DNA from: Hansfordia pulvinata | Lineage: Eukaryota > Ascomycota > Sordariomycetes > Xylariales | Assembly (NCBI GenBank): GCA_006538405.1 | Contig: BJKQ01000010.1 | Coordinates: forward strand, 2,232,001-2,296,000 | Reading direction: 5' to 3' | Length of the DNA: 64,000 nucleotides | Shown: one piece after another, positions 11,701-21,765 of the stretch | How positions within the stretch are numbered: the first letter of the stretch is position 1 | How the letters are laid out: each line of letters starts with the position of its first letter | Position numbers and translations under genes: made by a program | Notes under the pieces: generated by a model | Seen by the model: the letters and a program-made list of their open reading frames with translations, nothing else | The model's database searches: none | What the model was told of the DNA's origin: nothing

Positions 11701-13507
11701 GTAGTGAAGGGCTCGTGCTTATTGGAGGGTCGGGGGAGCTTCGCCCTGTGGGCGACTCAAGCACCCTGTCCGGTACCGCAGAGCCGTCATGCTTCGCTTG
11801 ATGCTTCGCAGCGTCTTCCACGACAATCTTCAGTACATTGATCGCCTCCTTCCCGAAGCTGAAGAACGAGAAAAAGTACTGCTTGGGTCAGTAAAAAGCT
11901 TCACGCGGCAGGAGTAGATGGACAGTACCTCGTCGACGGCGTATGTCTCGTCACTGTCGATGACCCGAATCTTGCAAGTGTCGGTATACTCGATGATTTG
12001 GCTCTCCTCGACGTCAAGCACATTGGCAATGGGTAATGATATCTTGACGCTGTCTCCGTCGTTGTGAGAGCGGAAGATGATGCGCTGCAAGCTTTTGACC
12101 CAATCCTTGGCGCTCGGAGCACTGTCAGCCTTGAAATTGTAGACGCGGGATGGCATCTTGACACAGAAATGAACACCGTCTTTCTCCTTGTCCGTGATGT
12201 TGGCCGCGATGGCAAATCTGAGGTCGATCTGCCCGGTAGGAAAGTATAGGTTGGAGGCGTCTCTGTAATACGACATGACGTCTCCCTTGAGGCGAAACCA
12301 GTAACGGTTGTAGGCGGGGTTCCTTCTGCCGCTTTTGGATAGGTATCCCGATTTTGCGAGCTCACGCTGGACACAGCTATCAGTTAGGGTCTTCTAGCAG
12401 AGGCAGCAGAGGCAATGCACTTACACCCTTCTTGGGGAGATATGCGTAGAAGCAGATATGCCGGGCGGTTATATACATGTAGCCCTGCAGCAAAACGCTC
12501 TGAAGCAGCCAGCAGGGGTATTCTGACGTGATGAGAGGACTCGGTCAGCTTGATACACATGCTTGTGCGCATATGGCGACTGGGATCTCGCGATGCAACT
12601 CACCCTCGATGACCTCTTCGGGCTCACTGAACTCGAATATCCTCATGAGGTTGTGGGAAAGCGTGCTGGGGCTGGCCTTGTCGTCCTCGCTGGTTCTTGG
12701 CCGATCGTCAGACCCCCGCTCGACATCGAAGCTCTGTCTCGATGACATCTCGGCTCTGGCCTCAATGATCCGGCTCATTATGGGGGCTAGTCGCCCTTCG
12801 CTATCTGTCTTTGTGACGTGGAGCTGGCTGGGGGACTCTGGGTCAGCCCCGGAAAGACCGTCGTCAATGCCGGTCTCGCTGTCAGCAGCCGAGCCGGATG
12901 CCTGGCTGGCAAGTTTGGATTTGCGTTGTGACTTGGATCGCGATCCAACCTTTGGCAGCTGCGGCAGAGAGCGCAATAAGTTCCGCCCTGACAGCTTGCG
13001 TCGATGTCTTCCGGACCGCTCTTCTGGCGGAGGCGACGAAGGCTCTCGGCTTAACAGCATGGTCTTTGACAGGCTCTTTTGAGATTTGGATTTCCTGTTG
13101 CACCACGCCGAACCATGCGCATCCCCCTCGTCGCCTGCCTCGTGGCCCTGCTCGTCCTGTTGTGTCTCGGCCGCATTTGTGCTATGTTCCTGAGCTGCAT
13201 CGTTGCCTTTCTCGTCTATATCGTCTTCATTGTCATTGTCGTCGCTCGACTGGTCCTCGAAACGATCGTTATAGTCGACAGTGGAGCCAGCGGCAGCGAT
13301 GAGGCCGAATATGGATTGATTGAGGTTCATGAACATTTGAGGGCCCTGGTTGGGGGGCAGCACGTCCTCGTCCGGGTCATCACCGGTATCGCGCAGGCGC
13401 TCGGGCATGTCAACGGTGGCCTGGTGGCCCTCCTTGCGTTTCCGCTGGACCTTCCTGGCGACACGGCGGCTCGCGGACTCATCTTCCGATACTGGTGTGG
13501 GAGACAT
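8730..13507 (-). CDS. atg26: Sterol 3-beta-glucosyltransferase (ATG26/UGT51), 5 exons, one frameshift
   Basis: Exons 13507-12604, 12522-12425, 12366-11929, 11878-9159 and 9107-8730 give about 1512 aa once one base is restored near 9175. The enzyme moves glucose from UDP-glucose to ergosterol. Order: acidic/serine-rich N-terminus; GRAM1 ([18 protein letters not shown], about 315-333); PH ([23 protein letters not shown], written here only as SGYLSKSG...YWFRLKG, about 340-440); GRAM2 ([18 protein letters not shown], about 830-850); GT28-like N-domain from [18 protein letters not shown] (about 990); UDP-binding C-domain [20 protein letters not shown] (about 1305-1325). After KARVL the frame must shift to read GEEIRN, which splices in phase 0 to [20 protein letters not shown]. 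The tail has an acidic ESWTFIG motif. The homolog works in pexophagy in some yeasts and appressoria. Confidence 0.95.
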
Positions 13508-16500
13508 GATAGCGGGGGTCGGGCTGTCGGATGGGGTGGGTGGGCAGGGAGCGGCGTCGGAAGACCTGGCATGAATAAGGTTATGGGAGGCAGGATGGTG
13601 CCTGGAGGTTCAGAAGCAGCCGCACCAAGCCGAGGACCAGCGCGCGAGGCCAGGGTGCGGTTACAACTGAAGCAGGCAACGAACACGTGCAGACACGCTG
13701 GAGGCCAAGGCAGAAGATCGCCAGTCCCAAGCTCGCAGCACAACACGGATCTGGACTGGATGGGGGCGACGCCGGGAGTGAGTGACGACTGTACGGCGGG
13801 AGAAGGTGGTGTGACGGAGGATCACGGCGGCGGAGGGGCTCGCGTGACCGGTCGCTGCGGGACCATGAAATGGGCGGATACCGAATCTAAGTCCACCAAA
13901 CGACCCTGACCGAGCGGAATCGGTCAGTTCGATGGAGTCGGACTTGACGTCGAGCCGGGTAACTGGAATTGGAAGAAAGGACTGGCAAGCGCGAGTTGCC
14001 CAAGTCGGCGGCCAGCAGCTCAGTCCAGTACAGCTCGATCCGGCGCCAGCAAGGCTGGGGCGGATGCGACAGTGGACTGTGTGGGCTGGGATGCACTCGT
14101 AAGCAGTGAAGGTCGAAGTAGGCAATACGGGGTGGGCGGCGAGGGCTATGGCGATGGTGGCGCGGGTTAGGACGAGGGCGAGCACTGCGGTGAAGAGGCG
14201 TAATAGGGTGGCTGATATGGCGGTCACGTCATAGTCCGGCTGGTGTTGTCCGTGCTCGTAGGCGGTGATGAGGTCTAACTTAGGGATGGTGAGAGGGGCG
14301 ACGGCAGTGATACCGGCAAGAAGGGATCGCGTCAGATGCAGGAAAGGAGGAAGAGAGCAGGCAAAGGTTAATAGGGCCTTCAGTACCACCCGGGGGCGCG
14401 CATACGAAGCTGATGGATGCAGGCAAGTCAGCCTTGGACTGGGTTGCATCGACGCACCTGTCGTACCTTAGTCACCACCCATTGTACTCTGCAGGCGCCT
14501 TGCGCTGGGGACTGGAGTCCAGTTCTCGCCGGGCTTGTGACAGACGCGGGCAGCGGCGACGAATGACGTGGGAACCCTGCGACCTGGAGGCGGGTCCTGG
14601 TCACCGTTTCGGGGTGCCGTCAACTTCAGTATATTCGCTCCGTCCGTCCGGTCCATTCGCTCCGTCCGTCACAGTCCGTCTGTGGCCGCGCGTGGAAATG
14701 ACCCGTTCAACTGGCAGCAGGCACTGACGTCGTCAATCCATCTGCGAGCTAGTCACCTTGGAGGCCGTGGACTGGCGCGTAGATTGCAGATGCACCCATG
14801 GCGCTCGTATCACACGTGTTGAAGCTGCAGAGTATTACTCATATGGCCGGCCCCATTACCAGCAGGCATCTGACCTCGGCCCGGCGCCAAACCACAGGGC
14901 TGACCAGATCGCAGAGCTCGCTCTCCACTCCCCCACCGGGCAGGCAGAAGGCAGGCGGACAGGTGCTGCCACCGCATGATGTTGGCTGGGTGAGCGAGCG
15001 TGGTGCGGTGCTTTGCCTCACCTTATCTGCTGCCTGTGTTGTGCAGCGGGTGACTTGGTTGGCCGCGCACATGCTCACACAGCCTCACCCTGGCTGACTG
15101 CGCTGGTTGGACCGTCGCCGTTCCGATCCGCGACCGGCGGTCGCGAGTACCTGCGTGAAGAGGGCAAGACATGTGCTGTTGCCGACGAGACCGCCGACTC
15201 TTGAACCCTTCACACCGGTACCTATGATGAGAGACGGCCCCCACACACCCCTGATAGACACTAGATAAGCCCTCGTGCGCGCCAATCTCGAGGGTGTTTG
15301 CATTGGTCTTGCTTGCGCGTCCGGGGTTTGCATTGGAGAGGGGTTCCTGTCCACCCTGGGCAAAAAGGCTGCAAACGATTTTCGATACTTCACGTAGCAT
15401 GTAGCATGCATGCAAGCAAGCCGAGTTGGCCCTTCTTCAAGACCTTGTCCGATGTCCTGTGCACGATGGCACTTCAGACGGTTTTGTGCACGTTACCATC
15501 GACTGTGTCTGGCCGTACGTGCCGTATCAGCCGCCGTCTAGAATGGAAGCCCACATGCCCAGCGCATCCATGCTTCACCTTGAGCGCCGTTTCGGACGAT
15601 GGAAGCGGGGTGGTGAAGCCCTTGCCCCTTCCGGCAAGTCACCTGCTGTCCGTGAGTGAGGCACTGGCCGAGGGGCACACGGGCAATCCGGCGAGCCCTA
15701 TCGATAAGACGGCCCGGTGTCGGTCCACAGCCCAGGCGAACCCGACGAACTTGAGCTGGAGTTGTGAGCCGCTCCGCCTCTACTCGTAAACCAAATGTGG
15801 GGCGGGAGCTACGACCATGCGAATTATTATGCCAGTTGCCCGCTGCCCTCTGGCTGGTCCTTCGACGCAGCACCACCACGATTTCGTATATTTTTTTTAC
15901 CATAGGGGTGCCGATGTCGATGCTCTCAACGTACTCTGAACGGATCAGTTCCTTCGACGGGCGATGTAGAAGGGACCAGATTCAGGCTGCTTCTCAAGGC
16001 GCCCTCATTTTCGACTGAAGGGCCATTCTGTTATCATGCACCCAGAGAAGTCACCGACCGTAGACATGATTGGGGATATTGGTTTTCCGTCCCCAGTTCG
16101 TGTGTCTACGCACCGCCTTTTCATATCAAGGGGTCATTCGGGGCTTGGAGCCAAAGCCGGCTCAGCCTAACCGATCACCGCCCTTGTTCTATCAGATACC
16201 TACCTTACAGTCGGCTGCCTAGAGACGAACGGAATCATTGTCAAAATGTAGGCCTCTAGTAGGAAAACCGAGAGGCACTGGTATCGTAGTGGCATGTTTC
16301 CTTTTCTGCCATGTGCCTGCGTGGAGCGATGCTACTCCGAGACGTCGTGCTGTTGGCTTTACCGGGGCATGTTGCGACGGGAACCTGCTTGGGAAATTGT
16401 GACATTCGAAGTAGGCTGCGTCCAACAGCCATGTCCGTAAGGTAGATCAAATAGTGGTTTACGGGATCGATCAACTCACGAAGATGTGCGGAGAACCCCC

Positions 16501-16701
16501 TCTTGATCCCCAGTACTCCAGTCGAGGAGAGCGCGCGTCTCTATTTACTCAACTCCTCGACCGAGCGCTTTGGACGCAGCATGGCTCCATGAAGTTTGTT
16601 TTTCTTTTTACTTGGATATCATTCTTGCTCCTCTTCTCCTACATTGATCACTCGATTATTCTACCACCTTGATCTGAACCATTCGCGCCGCCGTCGCGAG
16701 C
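13508..16701. other. Large intergenic spacer (3.2 kb)
   Basis: No gene could be supported. Open frames on both strands (for example 13661-14449 minus, 15298-15789 plus) have no recognisable motif and overlap each other. One TACTCGTA octamer lies at 15781-15788. The left part should hold the atg26 promoter and the right part the promoter of the Cys/His repeat gene. Confidence 0.6.
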
Positions 16702-18213
16702 ATGCAACAACCAGACGCGCCGCCTAGCTACTCCGCCCAAGAACCATTCAGATATTGCGCCCGAAAGTACGGATTTGAGAGCCAGGCCGTGGCTCCGAAA
16801 CCGCTTTGCTCGAAGCATTTTTGCAAATACCCTGACTGCCAGCAGGCCATCAAGAAGGGTCTTCTGCGCATATCTACTCGGTTCGCCTGCCCAGAGCATA
16901 CGTGCCAGTGGTATGATCATCGCTGCCTCCGAGTGCAGGTCAGGGGGTCGACCGTCTGTTCTCATCATCGTTGTATACGCGATGACTGCTCGAGGCCACG
17001 CTCAGGCTGGAGCAAGGCCTGTCCAGACCACCGCTGCCAGTACGACTCAGGCGGCAACGAGATCCAGATCACCGGCGCCAGCTGCTGCCCGTTGCACCGG
17101 TGTGACTGGCCACAATGCAAAGAGAAGTAGGCACAGCATAGATTGCACTATATAGAGCACATATGCGGCTTTAAGCACGTCGACCTGGAGGATGATGCAC
17201 CGTGCCTCAGCGGCAGGACTGGCCAGGGCTCCCGCTGTAGCTTCCACACGTGCTCGCACCCTGGTTGCACCCGGGGGATTTGCGCAGATAGGAAGACGCT
17301 GTTCTGCGCTGATCATAAGTGCACTCAATCACAATGCCACAGGTCGAGGCCGGAGCCGGGGAGAAACTGTATGGAACACACTTGCCGGGTTGAGGGTTGC
17401 ATCAGCAAGTTAGAGTCCTCCTCATCGCAATTCTGTGGCGATCATTATTGTGTACATCTCCAGTGTCCCAAATCGAGGCTGGAGTCTGGGAGGACCTGTG
17501 AGCAGCACACGTGCTGGGTTGCAGGGTGCAGCAGCGGCATGAAGTCCCTCACGGGCCGTCCTGTCTGCGCGATCCACTCTTGCGCCGTGATGTTGGATCC
17601 CAGCGGGACACACCTCTGTCTCCATAACCGCAAGCAGGGCTTCGCGTACTGTGTGTCGCACGCGTGCTTTCACGCCCTTTGCGGCCTGCGGTCCAAGTTT
17701 GACAAGGGCTTCTGCGCCGACCACGTCTGCGCTGCGTGGGGAGACTCGTGCCGTCGGCTGCGCAGCCAGCACGGCGGCGTGTTCTGCAACCAACACCGGT
17801 GCGGAACGGCGGGCTGCCCCGAGCGCCGGCTCCAGGACGGCAGTATCCCGTACTGCCCCAGTCACAGCTGCGACATCCCGGGCTGCATCGGCCGCATCGC
17901 CGACCACAACGATGACTGCTACTGCGCCAGGCACAAGTGCGCCGACTCCAGCTGCCCCTGCTTAGGCATCGAGGCAGCTCCCACTGCGAGGCGCACGTGG
18001 CCATGCAACAGAGCAGGTTGCAGCACCACCTGCAGTCTCCAGGATACCACCAGAGGGGCTTGCTCAAGCAGTACGGCCGACCAGAATTGCAGTGTTGACC
18101 AACTCACGTCGATTGGCCCTGGGAGTCTCGGTACAACTATCTCTACCTTAGCTATTAGGATGATCTTATCAAAACGTTTGAAATGTTTCGTATTTCAAGC
18201 CATCTCGTTGTGA
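16702..18213 (+). CDS. Tandem C-x2-H-x-C-x4-C repeat protein (putative zinc array), frame interrupted
   Basis: I do not recognise a named family. From MQQPDAPPSYSAQEPFRYCA the protein is a run of roughly 24-residue units, each with C-x2-H-x-C then usually C four residues later, for example FCADHKCTQSQC and YCPSHSCDIPGC. Sixteen C-x2-H-x-C cores are intact (five before and eleven after the stop); the spacing suggests one zinc per unit held by C-x4-C plus the next C-x2-H. Two problems: an in-frame TAG at 17128-17130, with the adjoining unit also degenerate (HYIEHIC, Tyr for Cys), and near 17960 the pattern continues as SSHCEAHV in another frame, ending at a TGA at 18096-18098 instead of 18213. 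A 100-nt intron (GTACGA at about 17040 to CATAG at 17139) would bypass the TAG in phase but remove an intact unit. Either a recent pseudogene or a gene with one error and an odd intron. Confidence 0.6.
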
Positions 18214-19981
18214 CTGCATATCAACCAAAGTCTATTGCAATGAATGATTTTCGTCCACCTGAAGCTAACGCAAGCCTTGTCTTCAACTCTTTCCAGCCTT
18301 GAAAAAGGGAGGGGCTATATTAGTGATACTTGACGTCCTGACGTCCGAAGATCGTTGCAGTGTCTGAAGCTTATGATCATTTGCATAATGTACAGACGAG
18401 CACTCAGATCATCAAACAAACTCCAGCAGAACAACTCCATTATAAAGCCTAGAATCTTTCGATCATTCTGTCTTGACACCTCCCGATTCTAAACAGTACA
18501 CACACCTGTAGGACTCGGAAGCACCATCTGCCAACACGGCTCAGAAGCTCACGCACGCCGTTTGGGACGGGAGCTGCCTTGAAATCACTATAATCACTAA
18601 GGCTGAGCATAAAACTAAATGGCAACTTGTCGGGAGAGAAGAGATGCGACCATGACTGCAGCCTTGCCCTAAGTGGTGAGTGCTGAGTACGGACTTCATG
18701 CCCAACAGCCGCGGCTTACAAACTTCCACGGTCATATGTAAGTCGTGATGGTCGAAACGGTAATAGTAGCGTACTTGTGCTGCTCCTGACCAATCGTGAA
18801 GGAGTCACTCCATTGAATAAGCCAGTATGAGTCCACTGACGGTTGCCTCATGAATTGTATGTCATTGAAAACGAAAGATGGCCCTTATCCCACGAAACCG
18901 ACACGCTATGACCTAGCCAGCACCGCATGGTCTGTCGATCTTCTCCCCATACCACTGGAGTTATTCAGTACTGTGATGTAGCAAGTGATGTCTACGAAAA
19001 GTAGGACAAGATGGTTACCTTCACCGACCCCGGGGACGGCAGACCGCTCGCGCAGTGAAGGCTGGACCCTTCCGACCCTTCCAAAAGCAAGGCGTGTCAA
19101 GCATCTGCTGATCAGGCTGGAACGTGACCGATCAAGGGAGGCCGTGTATGCTGATGGAACAAATCTCGCTGAAAAGACGCCGCTTACTTGGATGTTTCCT
19201 CCAGCGCGCGATCGAATGTACAGAGACGTGCTGACATTGTGCCAACTTCGCGTCTGGTCCAGAAAGGGTGCAGTCAGTCCAACGAAATAACTGCCTGGAC
19301 GACCACGTCAGTCGCACGGGCTGCCACGTACGCTGCAGCAAAGGCCGGCAGAAGACCTGAAGAAAGAGATTGGGGAAGCAACACCAGATGTCATTCAACC
19401 TTGACCTCACATCGACATCGAAATCAACAAGAACGCTGGGTGGATTGATTCAACCTAGGACGATGTGGGCGACGATTCGACATGGAAGCGTGCAAAAAGT
19501 CTGGAGGCACATTGTATTGTAGGCTTAATCCCACGAGACCTGATCTATTCTCCTCAGACACCCCGATGCCCACAGGTGTGGCATCGGACCGCGGGAACGA
19601 TGCGACAATCGAAGACGGAGTCGCATCGATGAGTTGGAAGCGGTGCTGCGAGGCTGCCTGACTTCACGTACGACGGCGTGCTGTCGTTGGCACAGCAGAC
19701 ACGGTGTTTGTGAATGCTCTTTTTATTCATCTGAACTCCCCAGTCGTAGAAGCCCTTCATATGCCATGCGATGCTCGAGAAACCGGAGCCGAACCTGCCA
19801 ATCAATTCTCGCGCAGGACTAACGACTCATTCCCGGTTGAGTTTTACAACCTTTCCGTTTCGTCAAGGTATAACGTTTCCCATTCATGCCGCAAAGCCAA
19901 ATCTGAAGAGAGAGAAACATGTGCCTTCCACTTGCTGTTGAGACGCCGTGACCCTTTTCTTTCCGTTGTCGTTTGATTCGT
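18214..19981. other. Intergenic spacer
   Basis: About 1.8 kb with no supportable gene; relatively AT-rich, short open frames only. Contains the 3' ends of two converging genes. Confidence 0.6.
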
Positions 19982-20850
19982 TTATGCGACCAGCTGGACG
20001 ACACCGCCAGCCTCGGTGATCTTCTTCTCCGCCAGCTTGCTGACCCACCTCGCCTTGACGACGACGGGGACTTCGGGGAGACGGCCCTTGCCGAGGACCT
20101 TGGAGTAGCCAAAGGGGAGGAGGTCGATGACGGGGACGGTGTCGGGCTTCTTGCCGGCGATGTAGGCGTCGCGGGTCTCGGTGGGGACCAGAGTCCAGAG
20201 CTGGGGTCTGTCAGTACGGGATTCCAAACTTCGCGGAGTTGTCGCGTCGTACCTTGTCGAGGTTGATGACGGGCTTCCAGAAGTGGTTCTGCTGCTTGTG
20301 GAAGTACCGCATACCAACCTTACCGAAGTAACCAGGGTGGTACTTGTCGATGTTGGTGCGGTGGTGGTGCTGACCACCGGCCATACCACGACCACCGGGG
20401 TGCTTGCGGTGCTTGCCGACACGACCGTGACCGGCCGAGACGTGGCCACGGCTGGGAGGGGGTTAGCATTGGATCTTAATGATGCGTGGGGTCAAGTCCC
20501 GCCCGCTCTGCCGCCGACTAGGAGTTTGCCAGTGCTGCCCGCCTGTCCGATTTCTGGCGAAGCTTCAATTTGTTTCGCGATGGCTGGTGCTCGTTCGTTC
20601 TCGAGAAGCGGGAGCCAGGCCGAAGAACGAACGTGCGCAGTCGCGAAGCGCATCACAAGGCATTCCTCCTCTTCAAACAACTCCTCCCAAAACATGGTCC
20701 AGATTTCAGGCGCGACTGGGGCATAGGCGGGACAGCGGCGGGCAAACTCGAGCGGGTCGGGGCGCGGCAGCGCGAATCGGTGGGCGGCGGGCGAAGAGTA
20801 GGAGTCGGCGAAACGTACTGCTTTCTTGTCTTGCTGAGTCTGGTAGGCAT
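19982..20850 (-). CDS. rpl28: 60S ribosomal protein uL15 (L28/L27a)
   Basis: Exons 20850-20819, 20451-20253 and 20200-19982 join to 149 aa, the same length as yeast Rpl28. The start [20 protein letters not shown], the glycine/histidine-rich [20 protein letters not shown] and the C-terminal [12 protein letters not shown] are diagnostic of eukaryotic uL15, which sits in the large subunit close to the exit-tunnel region and contacts 28S rRNA. Splice sites are GTACGT and GTACGA donors with CAG acceptors; the His codon at residue 11 is split by intron 1. The first intron (20452-20818, 367 nt) is the longest in the window, typical of fungal ribosomal protein genes. Divergently transcribed from chl1. 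Confidence 0.97.
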
Positions 20851-21765
20851 GACGGCGGCTTTGGGGGTAGAGCTGCTGTTGGTGGTTAGTAGTAGAGAAC
20901 AACAACGACAGCGTCAGCAGCAGAGTCAAAAGACTGGTCTCGTGGAGGACTGACGGGGACTGTGGTGGTGTGTGGAAAATTGACGGCGGGTCTGCAAAAC
21001 CGCACTAGCGAGTTTTTTCCCACAACCTCGCATTTGCCCTGAGAATATTGTGTGAAAAGCCCTGTGGCTTGTGCGCGGGGTGGGGCAGAGCGCTGCGCCG
21101 CTAGAGTCCATCTGGCGGGCTGTCCCAAGTACCGATGTAGCGGCGGGGAAGATGATTGTGGCGCTCTTGTGGCTGCCTCACCCTTCCCTGCAGCGTTACC
21201 TCTATGGAAGGTTTCCAATGGTCCAGTCCGCATCAGCTTCGATCAATTGACGAATACGGAGTACAGTCCATGCCAACACTCACGCTTGGTCCTGCGCATC
21301 CATTGCCGTCTCCAGGGTACGTGGGTACTTTCATCGCAACTCGAGACCCGCCAGGTGGCGACCAGCTGCGTACTGTATCTCACCAACCTGGTAGCCAGGC
21401 GAACATCCAGTCAATATCGTTTGCAGTGCCGACGTCAATTTGGAACGGGCGCGTAGATCGCAAGGACATTGCAGCGAATACGGGTCATCCTGCTATCGTG
21501 CATCGTACACGTCCTCCAGATAACGCTCGAGCAGACTCGCCAAATCGCCAACAACGTCACCCGCAAGATGATCGTCGTGCTCGTTACTTCCATGCAACTT
21601 TGCGCGAGACTGGTAGGCACTACTGGGAACTAATGTGGGTCGGCTGTGCGAATCGTTGTCCCAGTCCTCAACTCTGGACTCGCTGTCCATTGGTAGGGGC
21701 AAAGAGGTGCGTCGAAGGACGACCGCAAACCAGACAGAGTATTCGCAGTCGCACCGTTATTCGCC
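20851..21765. promoter_or_regulatory. Divergent promoter region rpl28 <- -> chl1
   Basis: A 915-bp spacer between the two start codons, with no gene of its own. It must contain the promoters of both genes. No single element could be assigned with confidence. Confidence 0.6.

Noticed and set aside
13079..13909. 276-aa plus-strand open frame with a hydrophobic start
   Set aside because: It overlaps exon 1 of atg26 on the other strand; the hydrophobic stretch is the complement of acidic D/E codons.
13661..14449. 262-aa minus-strand open frame upstream of atg26
   Set aside because: No motif, overlapping frames on both strands and no splice-linked partner.
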